NCBI GenBank assembly: GCA_013368325.1
Contig: JAACJK010000011.1
Location: forward strand, 186,001-250,000
Source: Ephemerocybe angulata
Taxonomy: Eukaryota > Basidiomycota > Agaricomycetes > Agaricales > Psathyrellaceae
Length of the DNA stretch: 64,000 bases
Reading direction: 5' to 3'
Shown piece after piece: positions 45,557 to 59,200 of this stretch; positions within the stretch are counted from its first letter, which is position 1, and every line of letters starts with the position of its first letter. A model generated the notes under the pieces. The model ran no database searches and had not been told where the DNA came from. It was given only the letters and a program-made list of their open reading frames with translations. A program made the translations under genes and the position numbers.

Positions 45557-47150
45557 ATGGCCTTGCCCCCCTCGACCGCGAACTGGCACTGGAAGAACAA
45601 GAATGTTACACCCTGGGCCAAGGAATGGATTACGCGCGAGCTCACCGGTCTCAGCGTCTCTGGCGACAAGGAAGGGGAGACCGCCTCGGTCTCCCAGGTC
45701 ACTTCTGTTGAAGGAGACGTAGAGATTGGTCAGAGAAAGTCCAAGTACGTGCTCTGCGCCTCGTGGGGTGTGTTTGCTGTCACCCCACATACGCTGCAAT
45801 CCCGAATTCGCATGCTGACTGACGTTTTCATGCAATATTTGCTTCATTAAATTCCAAACACACCAGATTGCTCACTATCTTTGACTGCGATGTGCGATTG
45901 GAGTGGATCGGCACGACTAGCAGCGCTGAGGAGGTGAAGGGGTCCCTCCATATCCCGGAGGTCTCCCATGAAATCATTTGCGATGGCCTCTCCGAGTTTG
46001 TGGTAAGTGCAACCCCGTTTTCCCAGTGTCCCCCTCGTGTTTCTGACATGAGATTAGTTCCAATGGTCACTGGCTACTGCCCCCTCCCCCGAGGTTGACG
46101 CCGTGTACAAGCTGGCACGTACCAAGCTGCAGGGCGCTATTGAAACCAAGTTGTCCAGCTTGGCGCGCGCCATCATCGACACGCACGGAAAGGACATCCA
46201 GGTCAGCGGTACCTCTACCCCGACCAACGCTGCTTCCGGCCCCTCCACTCCAACCGTGGCTGCTGCCGCTGCTGCCAAACTCGCTGCCAAACCCGCTGCT
46301 CCCATCACCAAGGCTGCTGCTACCCCGGATAAGGCCATCAACGTCTCGAACATCGTTGTCGAAGCGACTTTCCAGGCGTCAGGCGATGACTTGTATAGCC
46401 TGCTGACGGATGAGAAGAGGATCCCTGCTTGGACGCGTAATTCCGCCGTCGTAAGTACATTCCGTGAAGCTCGTCGAAACGTGGTTTAGGCTTATAACAT
46501 TTGATTATTAGTCTCAAGCTAAGCCTGACACCGAGTACTCCCTGTTCGGAGGTGGCGTAAAGGGCAAATACATCTCGCTGACCCAAGGCAAAGAGATTGT
46601 TCAGACCTGGGCGCTCTCTTCGCCAAAATGGCCGTCAGGTAAATTAACTCGACTTGTTGCCTTCCTCGCTGGGACGATAATTGACTGACTGAATGCGACA
46701 TTTCAGGCCATGCCGCGACGCTCACGACCACTTTGGATCAGGGCTCTGATTCGACGAAGGTTAAATTCTCACTCGCCGGCGTTCCTCTTGGAATGGAGGA
46801 CGAGATCCGACGCAATATCGAGGGATACTAGTACGTTCTTCGCTTTCCCAACATTCGTTCCCAGTCAACCGGCATACTGACGACCATTCCTCTACTATAG
46901 CGTCCATGGATTCAAGTCTATCGGGTATGTAGCTCTCACCGTTTCTCAGCCCGTTACCTCTTCTTCTTCTTCGCACCGCCAAAAACGTTCGAAGACCAAG
47001 TCTTCTTCGTCCGCGACCAAGGCTTCGTCGTCTTCTGCGGAGTCATCGTCATCGTTACTCGTACCAGCGGCCGTCCTCGGGGCGCTTGTCCTCGTCGCTG
47101 CGTTCTCCGTGCCATACCTCTCTTCTTCGTTTACGCCAACGCGTCCTTGA
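45557..47150 (+). CDS. AHA1: Activator of Hsp90 ATPase, Aha1, with C-terminal membrane segment
   Basis: Co-chaperone that stimulates the ATPase of Hsp90. Exons 45557-45744, 45867-46002, 46058-46450, 46512-46638, 46707-46830 and 46901-47150; the product is 405 aa. The N-terminal domain begins NWHWKNKNVTPWAKEW, with the Hsp90-contact W/K-rich segment intact, and contains LLTIFDCDVRLEWIG. An Ala/Pro/Thr linker (about 160-200) leads to the AHSA1 domain (about 205-345): VEATFQASGDDLYSLLTDE, GKYISLTQGKEIVQTW and DEIRRNIEGYYVHGFKSIG. The family usually ends there. Here the last exon continues with a Ser/Lys-rich stretch (SSSSATKASSSSAESSSS) and about 22 hydrophobic residues (LLVPAAVLGALVLVAAF...) before TPTRP and the stop, a likely tail anchor. 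Confidence 0.93.
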
Positions 47151-47899
47151 TACCCTTTCGCCTGCTAAGTACTGTGTTTGCCTCCTGGATATGTATGCTT
47201 ATTTTATCTTTCTATTTAATCGCGGATTCTATACAGGCTGGGCACTGAGTTGTAAGTCGCGTGGGTTGGGTGTCCGCGTGGGTTGAGAGAACGCAGGGAT
47301 TGTCGTTGGGAGCAGGTTGCAGTTGGAATCGGAGGTCGGTTGTACAGCTGTGGCCCTTTCTATCTAGAATCGCATCGGTCGGGTCGGTGGGTAGATGGAG
47401 ATGGGGGAAGAAAGCAAATAAACTTGTAGAATATTGTCTGGAATACACCGCGTCTTAAACGTTTCCAAATTGTTCCCCAGAGTCGAGGGAAATGGGTTGC
47501 GAAGGACGACCGAAGCGCCCCTAAGGTGCCACCAGGACTGTGTGTGCGTATTTGTACGTAAGCAAACCCAAATTTCGAAGGGCGAAAGTCGTGTCGTTTT
47601 AAGACGCCTGTTCTTACCCCTTCCTCCTCGTCCCCGCCGACAAAGTCCCGTTTGTGAGTGAGTTCCCTGAGTATTGCAGTGGATTGGCGCTTACCAGATT
47701 ATTGCTTCTTCCCCATTTCCCTGTTGCTGACGCCAATGTTGGACTGAACCCCTCTTCGATGGACGAATGAACTACGACCAACAACGTAACGACGAACAAC
47801 CGCAATGCACCGACTCCAAACGCCGTCTTGAACGTATCCGTGTTCTGCAAACCCGAATTCGATCCTTGAACCCTATGGACCACGCCAGCAGCACGCAAA
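47151..47899. other. Intergenic spacer with the septin promoter
   Basis: About 750 bp between two plus-strand genes. No feature other than the presumed 3' UTR of AHA1 and the promoter/5' UTR of the septin gene. Confidence 0.5.
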
Positions 47900-49118
47900 A
47901 TGTCTGAGGAAATCCGCGCCCAATCCTATGTTGGTTTCGACTCTATCACGCAGCAGATTGAGCACAAGCTCTTGAAGCGGGGTTTCCAGTTCAACGTCAT
48001 CGTCGTTGGTGAGTTTTGCTATCCTACGCCAGGGGTCGTTGGGGATGTGGGGTGCGGGGGGAGTGACACGTCGAGCGGGGCGGGCTTCGGGTTGTGTGCA
48101 CGCGCGTTGTTCGCTTCAACGCACCCAGAGACCCTATATTTCTTGTAGTACGTTGCTAACTGTGGATACAGGCCAAACTGGACTCGGAAAGTCGACCCTC
48201 ATCAACACCATCTTCGCGTCGCACCTCATCGACTCAAAGGGCCGCTTCTCAAGCGACGAGCCCGTCAGGCAGACGACCGAAATCCAGGCGGATTCCCATG
48301 GTGCGACCGTCTCGTCCCACTTACGTGTATCGAAGCTTACTTTACCTTCGCCGCGCAGTCATTGTTGAGAATGGCGTGAAGCTCCGCCTGAACATCGTCG
48401 ACACCCCTGGGTTCGCCGACCAGGTCAACAACGAGGGATGCTGGGACCCTATCATCAAGTACATCAAGGACCAGCACAGCGCGTATCTGCGCAAGGAGTT
48501 GACGGCCATGCGTGATCGCTACATCCAGGACACGCGTATCCACTGCTGCTTGTACTTTATCAGCCCCACGGGCCACAACCTGCGCCCCATCGACGTGATT
48601 GTGATGAAGAAGCTCAGCGAGGTCGTGAACGTCGTTCCTGTGATCGCCAAGGCTGACAGCTTGACGTTGGAGGAGAGGGAGAACTTTAAGAGCAAGATTC
48701 GGGAAGAGTTGATCTACCATAACATCCGCCTCTACCCCTTTGACACTGATGAGGACGAGGAGGAGGAAGTCCAGTTGAACGAGACGATCCGGGTATGTCG
48801 CACCTCCACCCACCCCCGAACATCTACTCACGCAATGTACAGGAGGTCATCCCCTTTGCGGTCGTGGGCTCGGAGAACAACGTCATCATCGACGGCAAGT
48901 CCGTGCGCGGGCGCAAGACGCGCTGGGGCGTCGTGAACGTCGAGGACCCCAACCACTGCGAGTTTGTGCACCTGCGCAACTTCCTCACCCGCACGCATCT
49001 GCAGGACCTCATTGAGACGACGGCGCAGATCCATTATGAGGCGTTCCGCTCGAAGCAGCTGTTGGCGCTCAAGGAGGGGGTTAACCAGCGCCCTGCGGGT
49101 GGGAATGCTCAGCAGTAG
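47900..49118 (+). CDS. CDC10: Septin, Cdc10 group
   Basis: GTP-binding cytoskeletal protein of hetero-oligomeric septin filaments at septa and bud or clamp sites. Exons 47900-48008, 48172-48300, 48359-48792 and 48843-49118; the product is 315 aa. The N-terminus VGFDSITQQIEHKLLKRGFQ is the Cdc10-type polybasic lead. G1 is GQTGLGKST (about 37-45), G3 is DTPGFAD and G4 is AKAD (about 180). The septin unique element is present (GRKTRWGVVNVEDPNHCEF and HLRNFLTRTHLQDLIETT). It ends soon after the G domain, without the C-terminal coiled coil that Cdc3, Cdc11 and Cdc12 carry, which supports the Cdc10 assignment. Intron 1 has a TGCTAAC branch site. Confidence 0.93.
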
Positions 49119-50555
49119 ATGCGTTGTGTGGTTCATCTTTGTGTTTTTGTTTTAGTGTAATTCGGCCTGTTGCCTTTGTTGATACCCTCCTCTCCCTATA
49201 CTCTACTCCAGACGTTGTTTGTCCCTCGCTCCTTATTCCTTGGAACTCTTTACTTGAACGTACATTCGTTTATTCCCTTTTCCTATTTGAAATATACCAC
49301 CGTCGAATATGACTCGGATAGACCGGCCAAACTTTAGTCTCCGTTGCTGACCTTATATTTCCAAGAAACCTACAAGTTGTTCCCTACGAGCTGAGAATCG
49401 AATGCGTATACGTTGAGTGCAGGTATAGGTTGTGTGAGCTCGCACCTCGAGCAGATGGAGGTTGAACGTTGACCAACTGGTCACTCAGAGGCGCACGATG
49501 GATCTTTAATTGGGCGTGTGACTTTTATTAGGCGCCCATTCCGGTTGTGTCGTCGCAGCGAGTTCGTCCCACATAACCTGGCTACCACATCCGGATCACC
49601 TTCAGCATGGAGTATTTCAGTGAGGCCCCGGTGCGTTCTTGGCTTGAAGGCTTCTGCGCAGTGTAGGTTGCGCAGATCACACTAATTTGCTAGCGTTGTC
49701 TCTATATCATTCGAAGCATGGCAGAAGAGGTCAGAAGCCCTCTCTCCTGCTTCTGAAGACGGCGATGGACGGTGACGCAGGTGACGCTGATATCGATGTG
49801 CACACCTACCATGCATGAGATGACATTCTCTGTGATGAATTAGGTTGGAAACAAATCCCATTTTGTGACATGACGCACCTCTGCACTAGCATTGTGCGAC
49901 CAACGTCAGAGTTGAAGGAAGCACTAGTAGCCAGTCTAATCGACTCGTTCCCGCTATTCGCGAACGCTGAGACAACGCTGAGATTATTTTTTGTTGATTT
50001 TGTGGCAGCTGCGTGGGATGCATGTGGTGGAGGTTGTTGACTCATCTCCTATTTCGCTAGGTTGCCGAGCGCCCAATCCGGCGAAAACCACAACGTCAGT
50101 CCGTTGCCGAGGCTGCGGACTCTCCTTGAAGTCGCAGCAAAGGCGGTGAGACTGTCTGAAGCGGCCCAGGTTGTCTCTAGGTTAATTCAAAGCATCGAGG
50201 TGTTTCATTAGGACTTTCAGAGAAAACGTAGTGGACTACTCGGAGGGTGTACGGCCGCAGAAATCTGAAGTGATGTCAGGTGTATTTGTCAGGTGTGTCA
50301 GCGCCTCCGACGTATTCTGCGGTGCCTGCGGGTCTCTTTCCTTACCTCGCTCCATCCGCCTTTCTTGGTCCCCTCCAGACATGTCCGCCTGAATCCCTGT
50401 ACTACCCCCAGGATACGACTACTTGACGACCCACAGACTCACAAGAAGTTGTATTCCAACAATCCATTAATCCCGGGGTGTGGTCTAAGCCTGGACAGGG
50501 TAGACATACCTGGAACGCCTTTTCGACGAACTCCACGAGCGGCGTTGGGCTCACC
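49119..50555. other. Intergenic spacer
   Basis: About 1.4 kb between the septin gene and the P4-ATPase gene. No open frame with a recognisable domain on either strand. An in-frame ATG for the P4-ATPase also exists at 50478, but 50556 is preferred. Confidence 0.5.
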
Positions 50556-53500
50556 ATGCCGAAAAGACAGAACAAGATTGCGACGTGGTACGAGCGGTGG
50601 GATGACTGGAAGGTCGAGGACTTGTTCAGCAAGAAGAAGGAGCCCGGGCCAAAAAGAACGGTGTTCGTGAATGAGAACCTTCCAGAGGAGTATCTGGACG
50701 CCAAGGGCAGGGTGCGCAAGGAGCATGTGTACGCGACGAACCAGGTCATTACTTCCAAGTACACCATCATCACTTTCCTCCCGCGAAATCTCCTCGAGCA
50801 GTTCCGGAGGGTCGCGAATATGTGCGTATGCGTCTCTTCGGCTTACTCGGTTTGCAGTGGAGCGGGGTGTGTCGTGTCTGACTGAGCTGTTTCCGATAGG
50901 TTCTTCCTGTTCATCGCCGTACTCCAGTTCTTCAGCAAGTTCTCGACCATTTCGCCAGGGCTGGTCATCCTGCCCCTGCTCATTGTCTTGGCCATCACCG
51001 CTGCCAAGGATGCGTACGAGGACGTGAAGCGGCATCAGTCGGACAAGAGGGTGAACCACTCAGTGACGCGCACGGTAGCTGGAGGAGGATGGGCGAACCC
51101 AAATGCGATGGAGAAGAAGGCCAAGACGTTCGTACGCGGCCTAGACGGCCTAGTACCCAAGCCCGGAGTCAAGAGGCAGAAGGTTAAACACGTCAATCCC
51201 ACCGGCGAAGAACTGCAAGGCGTGACGTCTCAACCTACCTCACCGAGAACGGAAACCGCTATCGAGCTCGCCGAAGCCGAGACTGACCCGCACCACTCGC
51301 ATTCGCGCTTCCCCCACCTCCACCACCACGAAGACGACAGCAAGCCCCATTGGAAGAAGACGACATGGGAAGACATTGCTGTGGGTGACTTTGTCAAGAT
51401 CATGGACGATGAGTCTCTCCCTGCGGACGTCCTCATCTGCTCGACATCGGAGGACGAGAACGTGGCCTTCGTGGAGACCAAGAACCTGGACGGCGAGACG
51501 AACCTCAAGTCGCGGAATGCGGTCCAAGCGCTCACGCACATCCGTTCCCCTGATGACTGCGTTTCTCCGCACAACAGCTTTAGGATTGATTGTGACAGGC
51601 CGGACGTGAATATGTACAGAATGAATGCCGCGGTTAGAGTGGGAGGAGAAACCTTCCCGGTCGACATGCAGAATGTGCTGCTTCGGGGGACCGTGCTCAG
51701 GAACACTAAGTGGGTGATCGGTGTCGTCATTTATACTGGCGAGGATACCAGGATTGTCATGAACTCCGGCGGTACGCCCAGTAAGCGGAGTAAAGTCGAG
51801 AGGCAAATGAACCCCCAGGTGTATGTTTCGTTCAATCTACGTTCAGAGAAACTAAGCTGATGATATTCTGCTACCAGGCTCGTTAACTTGGTAATTCTTG
51901 CTCTGATGGCTGTCGCTTGCGGTGTGGTCGACTCGGTCCTGCAGCACAGGGATTATCCAAGAGGAGCGCCCTGGCTCTTTTGGGACAACAGACCCTCCGA
52001 TAACCCCTCTATCAACGGGCTCTTCACATTCTTCTTTGCAATGATCACGTATGTTTTACCCTTCTACCTCTCCTTCTGCCCTTCTCTCTACTGGTTCTAA
52101 TCCACTCTTGCGCCTAATCTTAACAGGTTTCAGAATATTATCCCGATCTCGCTGTACATCTCAATCGAGTTCGTGCGGACGTGCCAGGCTGCTTTCATCT
52201 ATTTCGACTCGGAGATCTGCTATGAGAAGACGGGTCAGGCGACATTGGCGCGTAGCTGGAATCTGTCTGACGACCTGGGCCAGATTGAGTATATCTTCTC
52301 GGATAAAACTGGTACCTTGACCCAGGTAAGCACGGTCTTGATATTCACCACTTAGTACATTGTGTTAACACAGCAAAGAACGCGATGGTGTTCCGCAAGT
52401 GCTGCATTGGCGGAAAATCTTACCATGGCGACCCGAGCATGGAGGAGGAGGAGGTCGCAGCCTCAGGGAAGACATCCGTGAAGGACATTCCAGGCCTCAT
52501 CCCAGCCGTCAACGCCGCTGATCTCCCTCTCGACACCACCTCAGCAGCAGGCTCCTCATCTACAGCGAATCAAGAGAAACCTAAATCCTCGACATCCATC
52601 ACAGCGGTCCCCGACCCACTCAAGGCGACCAAGATCAAGGCGATAGTTCACTTCCACGACGCGGAGCTTACACGCGACTTGCAGGACTCTGTAAACGCTG
52701 AGCCGGGGTCACCCGAGGCGGCACACGCGCGCTTGCTGAACGGATTCTTCTCGGTGCTCGCGCTGTGCCATACGGTGCTGACGACTGTGGATCCGGAGAC
52801 GGGGGCCATTGAGTACAAGGCCCAGAGTCCGGATGAGGCGGCGCTCGTACAGGCTGCTGCGGATATGGGCTTTGTGTTCAGGGGGCGGGATCGGGAGGTG
52901 TTGTTGTTGCAGACACCGTTCTCGGATGGGGAGAAGAGTGGGGACGGGGTGAAGAAGGAGAATCTAGAGAGGTATGAGTTGTTGAACATTTTGGAGTTTA
53001 CGAGTGCGAGGAAGAGGATGAGTGTGGTTGTGAGGAAGTTGGACAGTGAGGATTCGAGGCTGTTTTTGATGACGAAGGGGGCGGATAATGTTATCTTTGA
53101 GAGGCTGAAGAAGGGGAGCGGGGAGGAGTTGAAGAAGCAGACGGAGAAGGCGCTTGATGACTTTGCGAGTGAAGGGTTGAGGACTTTGACTTTGGCCTAC
53201 AAAGTTATCTCTGGTGAGTTGTGGATTATCCCGATGCTCTGAGTGGGCGTGTTTCTGACCTTTTTATCCTAATCAGAGGAGTACTACCAGGCTTGGGCTG
53301 AGCGATACCACGAAGCGACCGTTTCACTAGATGATCGAGAGGAGAAGATCGAGGCCGTTTGCGACGAACTTGAACAGGACTTGCGACTCCTTGGAGCTAC
53401 CGCTATCGAGGACAAACTTCAGGACGGCGTACCAGAGACGATTGCCGACCTCAAGAAGGCTGGGATCAAGATCTGGGTGGCCACGGGAGACAAACTCGAG

Positions 53501-55532
53501 ACCGCCATCGCCATCGGACACAGCACCAACCTCATCAGCAAGGAATCCAACATCATCGTTGTGCGGGGCGGGAATGAGGGACGGCCTGTGTACGACCAGA
53601 TTCTGTATGCTTTGGAGGAGTTCTTCCCGGGCTCTGATATTGTGGATGAACATGCGGATATGAGGGACATTGAGAGGGCGCAGTCGAGACCGAAGGCGGA
53701 CTCGAGGAGGAACTCGACACAGTCTGCGAATGCGCCGCCTACTGGGGCTTTGCATCGGTTCGATACGGGTATCTCGTCCATTGTTGGATCGCAAAATGGG
53801 GACAGACCAGGAGGATTCGTTCTTGTCATCGATGGTCCGGGTTTGGCAGTGGTACGTTTCCCCGTTTGTTGTGATTTGGGGCTTGAGGTTGACATTTGCC
53901 CCGTCAGGCACTTGCAGATGAACGGCACAAAAATATCCTTCTTCAATTGGCAATGCTTTGCGAAGGTGTCATTTGTTGTCGTGTATCACCCCTGCAGAAG
54001 GCCTTGGTCGTCCGCCTCGTCAAAGATGGTCTTGGGTCTATGACACTGGCTATCGGAGATGGTGCGAACGATGTCAGCATGATCCAAGCTGCGGATGTTG
54101 GTGTCGGTATCTCGGGCGAAGAGGGTCTTCAGGCTGTCAACTCTTCGGACTACGCTATTGCCCAGTTCCGCTTCCTGAAACGGTTGTTGTTGGTCCATGG
54201 TCACTGGTCGTACTATCGGAACGGAAACATGTTCGTTTCTTTCAATCTGCTTGTTGTAATCGTCTTACTGACATTGTTTCTCTTAGGATTCTCAATTTCT
54301 TCTACAAAAACATCGTATGTATTGGTGTCCTATGGTGGTTCCAGATCTACTGTGCATGGAGTTCAAACTAGTAAGTTTTACTTCTTTTAGTGTGCTCTAA
54401 ACTATGATTGACGCAGCTTCCAGCGTCTTCGAATATACCTACCTTCTCTTCTGGAATTCTTTTTGGACTCTCGCACCTGTCATCGCTATTGGACTGTTCG
54501 ACCGGCTCGCGGACGATCACGATCTCATGGAATTCCCAGAGCTGTATCGATATGGCCGCCAGGGTCGCTGGTTTGGCATGAAGCTCTTCAGTGTGTTTAT
54601 GTTCGATGGGATCTTCCAGGTTCGTCATTCTGCTTCTCTGCTTTGGACGATTATTCTAACTTTGATGTACAGTCGGCTGTCATCTTCTTTCTCATTCTCT
54701 ACACCTACATTACTACAACAACGCGAACGGATGGCTGGCAAGTGTCGTTGTACGAGTTCTCGACCACGATGGCATTCTCTGCTGCCTTGACGGCCAACTT
54801 CTTCAATGGTTTGAACACCAACACCTGGACTGGTTGGGTCTTCTTCGCTGTATTCATTGGAGACGTACTTATCTGGGTGTACACGGTGAGTTCCTTTAAT
54901 TCGCTAGTTGATTTATGGCCGACTGATACGTTTTCCAGGCCATCTACAATGCCATCTCTCCCGGCTGGTTCGTCACACCTGTGTGGGGTAACAACCACTT
55001 CCTCTTCGAGTCGGCCTACTACTGGCTCGCCATGCCCCTGACCATCCTGATCTCCCTGCTGCCGAGATACATCTACAAGGCGCTGAAGACGGGCTACTTC
55101 CCTGACGACGTCGACTCCATTCGCGTTGTCCGCAAGTACAGCCCTGGCACCACCCTCAGGCGGGAGGTGTCGGAGGAAGAGGCCATGGCCAACTACTACG
55201 CGCTGGGGGCTATCCGGAGACCTGAATCCGTTGCGTCGAGGAACATGCGCCCGGAGAGCATAGCGACTCTGCCTCGGCCGTCGATGTCGGGCTTTGGCGC
55301 GAGTCGGACGGACATGTCGACTGGGGTGACGTCGCAGCATCGGGGCTTTGACTTTTCGATGGAGGAGGGTGGTGTGGCTATTCAACGGATGCAGACGAAT
55401 CTGTCGGAGCGAAGGCAGAGTTCGATGCATCTGCCCCAGGAGCCGACGAGGAGTAGGCTGGCGAAGAAGTTGACGTTTGGGAAGAGCTTTGGGAGGAGGA
55501 AGTCGAATGCTAAGGATCCGTCGCAGTCATAA
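50556..55532 (+). CDS. P4-type ATPase, phospholipid flippase (Dnf-like)
   Basis: Moves phospholipids from the outer to the cytosolic leaflet of plasma and Golgi/endosomal membranes, with a Cdc50-family partner (known for the family). Eleven exons: 50556-50821, 50900-51820, 51878-52048, 52127-52325, 52379-53213, 53277-53851, 53908-54230, 54287-54370, 54424-54619, 54673-54885 and 54939-55532; the product is 1458 aa, normal for Dnf1/Dnf2. Motifs: P4-specific NLDGETNLK, phosphorylation site [10 protein letters not shown] (the exon ends right after it), [22 protein letters not shown], and the hinge [20 protein letters not shown]. The start ATG at 50556 sits in ACCATGCC. A His-rich acidic loop ([16 protein letters not shown]) lies in the A-domain insert. 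The long C-terminal tail is Ser/Arg-rich. Confidence 0.93.
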
Positions 55533-56142
55533 CCCGCCTCTCGTTCTTTCAAGTTGCTCATTTCGGACGTTTTTTTTTGTTATCCTCATATGCTCTGGAT
55601 TTCTTTTCTCATTTCCTCCTCGGCGACCCCTTTCCTATCATCACCATCATCATTCGTTTACTGGATCTCTGCATGCTCGCATACTCACTTTCCCAGTCAT
55701 CCATCGGCCTTATAGCCAACTTACCTTAACTGATGTACCTAGTTCTCTGCCCGCCTTTCATTTTCGACCTTCAGGGCTACTACTTGCGTTGTTTGTGCTT
55801 TATTTATTTAGTTACTCACTATCCCCCTCTCTCTGACGACATTTACGCTCTCATCTCGTCTGTTTAACACCACCCCCACCACCATTATATACGGGATAAT
55901 CAATAAAAGACTGTTAAACGCTGCGCTCTTGGTCTTGGTTTTGAGGACCTCTACACTAAGTATCATGATAGACGAAGTGGTTATCGATGCACCCTGGATG
56001 AGATTGGTTGCGGTGAGTTCATGTTCCCAGAAAGCTCTGATTGCACGCATGGATGATTCCCGCGCACGTTGATGGGATGTTCATTTGGCTTCAATCACGA
56101 CCACATCACAGGCTCACCCTGCCCGGGCGCTTAAACCGCTGG
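55533..56142. other. Intergenic spacer
   Basis: About 610 bp of 3' flank of the P4-ATPase gene and promoter of the second DUF6535-HEAT gene. It contains a T-rich stretch (near 55571) just after the stop, as expected for a 3' UTR. Confidence 0.5.
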
Positions 56143-56150
56143 TATATATA
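56143..56150 (+). promoter_or_regulatory. TATA box of DUF6535-HEAT copy 2
   Basis: TATATATA 68 bp upstream of the ATG at 56218, leaving room for a 5' UTR of about 40 nt. The other copy has the same arrangement. Confidence 0.55.
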
Positions 56151-56217
56151 GGCCGCAAGTCAGAAAGCATGCGCCATCCCACTTTCTTCCCCCGTTATCT
56201 GGCGGTATCAAGGGAAG

Positions 56218-59200
56218 ATGGTAAAAAGCCCTCCCAACTCACTTGTAAGTTCTGGCCCGGTGCGGCGTGTGCGGCAGGTGCAACGTGTACTGACAATGTT
56301 GACCGCAGTACGCTCCAAACGATAGTCAGGCGGAGAAAGCAGCAGAAGAGAAGAGGGCTTCGCAGTCGACGGCCAATGCCCCACTCCTACCGAAAAGTGC
56401 TACGATACCAAGACCACCGAAGTTCCGCAAGAAAGTGTCCAGTCGGAGCGGCGTAAATGGCGGTCGAGGAAGGGAAACGGACGAGCTGATTGAGTTCAGG
56501 CAGGACGCTAAGATTTGGCTGTTGTATCTGGAGGACGCTGAGGAGGAGGCGAAGGAGCGGGCGGAGATATGGAGAACGGGACTGGATTCACTTCTTATCT
56601 TTGTGAGTTAACTTTGGTCTCAAGCGCCCAACGCGCTGAAGAGCCTGGCTTCTAACACCTTGTGGTGGAAGGCTGGTTTATTTGCGGGGATCGTATCGTC
56701 GTTTGTCATTGATGCAAGGCAGGACATTCAAGAAGAGTCCAACCAGCGCCTGCTTAGCGACATTCGTCAAGTGCTCCTGAAGGGTTCCATCGGGGAAGTT
56801 GCAGGAATTCCAGTATCGTCGCTATGGATCAGCAGCATTTGGGGAGTTAGTCTGTACACCACCCTCTTCGGATCCATCATGGGTGTTTTGGCGAAAGCCT
56901 GGCTAGCGAAGTTCGTCCCGGCTTCCACCCGACGCGAAGCAAGGGATGCTTTCGAGCGATATACCCTCGACCTTCAGGCGGAACGTTGGTACCTGAAGGA
57001 AGTCCTTACCCTCGTGCCCCTCCTCGTCCAGGTCGCATCAATCCTCTTTTTGGCAGGACTTGTCCTTCAAAGTTATGGGGATAGTCTTACCCTTGGTCAT
57101 ATTATGGCTGCCTTCTGTCTCTCGGGGCTCTTGTTATACCTTACGATGACCTTCATCCCCCTCTTCCTTCCTTCATCTCCCTTCGACACACCTTTCTCCG
57201 ACCTCTTCTTGTGGCTGAAAGACCTTTTGGCAACACTGCGCCATCGGCAACCACCTTCAGAGTCTGCGTATCGAGTGACGGACGACATTAACGAGGGCCT
57301 GGCAGACATCCTTTACACCAAGCTAATCAGGTCTCCCAAGCCGCAGTTCGTCGATGAAGCCCTCGCCGAGGTCGCACATCCGGACTTCGGGAAGAAATGG
57401 ATCGACTACCTCTGCCAAAACGAGACACCCCAAATCCTCTTGCAACGTTTTAGACAAATCGCAACGACACCGAGTTCGGACATCGTACAAAAGAACGAGA
57501 CACTCTGCAATCACCTCATGGCGCTTCTCCGCTTTGTCGACCTCTACGAGGAAAAGATTCAACACCACAAGAAGTGGGGTGGCTCGCTAGAGCCTTACGA
57601 GGTCCTCGATGCAGTTCTTCACGAATCCCTCGAGCCTGGAAACCCCCTTTACCGCTGGAATAACCTACCTGAAGAGCTACGGCCTTTGTTGTCTGCCCTT
57701 CGAACACAAGTGCTATTGTTGTTGCCCGACCCCCACCTTGCGGATATAGACCCAAAGGAACTCGCTGATCGTCCGTGGGAGATGGCCTTCCAGGATATCC
57801 GCTCAGGACACAGGTTACACTTCAAGCTGGCGGCATGTCGAGGTCTTGTTCAGGGCAAGCCGAATCTGAAAACCATCAGCGCTTCGATTCTCAGTGTATC
57901 CCTTGCCAAAGGTGGTGATCCGTGTTTTTGAAAACGGTCTCAGGCATCTGATGTGTACTCCCACTAGCTGCGACGATTGCGATTGAAACTGGTCGAACGA
58001 GCGAGTGGGCGGGTAATTCAGATGGAAGAGATCGACAGAAGGTTGACTCTCTAGCCCTGACCTATCTCTCGAAACTTTACGAAGCGACGGGTACGTGCTG
58101 CCAGATCCTAAATCTAACAGTTGATCTCATACGGTATTGAAGTCTCTGGGTGGGAGTCGAGAGTCGCTGACGCGTACCTCGACGCGTTCCCTGTTCCAAT
58201 TGGTGACGACAGGTCGGATATGCAAGCCGATCCTAGCATCTTAAAAGGTCTCTTAGGTAGCTTGTATCAGCGTGGGTCGATGCGAAACCATGCTCTAAAG
58301 ATGCTCACACATCTCTGTGAGACGAAGCCCGAGCTATTTCCTGGGGTCGTCGAGTCATCACTCCCTACAATTGCAAACATTGCTGTGTATGACGATGATG
58401 AAGACCGTACCCGGAATGCGGCTTTCATACTTCTCGGGCGGCTAATGTCGTACAGCGGTACGTTCCGCTCAATCTCCGTGAAACCAAACAAAGTTGACAG
58501 TTTATCGTTCTCTCCTACACAGAAACTCTGAAGGCGCCTATAGAGGAAGCGGTGGGCTTGAGCATCGAGACGGGTCTGGCTGACTACTACCAGCTACCGA
58601 TGCGGGTGATAAGTTTCATTCGCGCTAGTACTAGTGCGTCACCTAATGGAATTAAGTCGTCGTGTTATAGCTAACACAGTCACTAATGCTCCCTGTATCT
58701 TTATAGCGTTCTATTTCTCCAGCAACCCCTTTATTGCCTGCATAGAAAACGCGATCCCAGTTATCGTCAAAGTGGCCACCAGCGACTACACCCACGCTGA
58801 ACTCTCCAAGTCTGCAAAGGCAATCCTGCGAACCTTCTCTGATAACGGTCAGTTGTTTTAGTTGCCACCAGCTAATTTGACGTCCAAACTGACGATAGCT
58901 AGGCCTTATTGATGTCAAACAACCGGTTCTGGAGAGATTATCCTCGGACCTCCAATTCGACGGTAACGATACCTGGCGGGCTTCGACACTTTTGTCTACT
59001 CTCAAGGACTTCGCGACAAATACTCCAGCTTCAAGCGAAGCCGCTATCGAATCGCCCCAATTTTCCAACCTCATTACGTTCCCTTGGTATTCACAAAATG
59101 ACTTTTTATCTGAACTCATCCGTCTTTCTTTTGATCGAATTGTGGACATTGCAATCTACGAAGATACTGCCACGACGCCCCAGGAGAGTGCACAGGCCCT

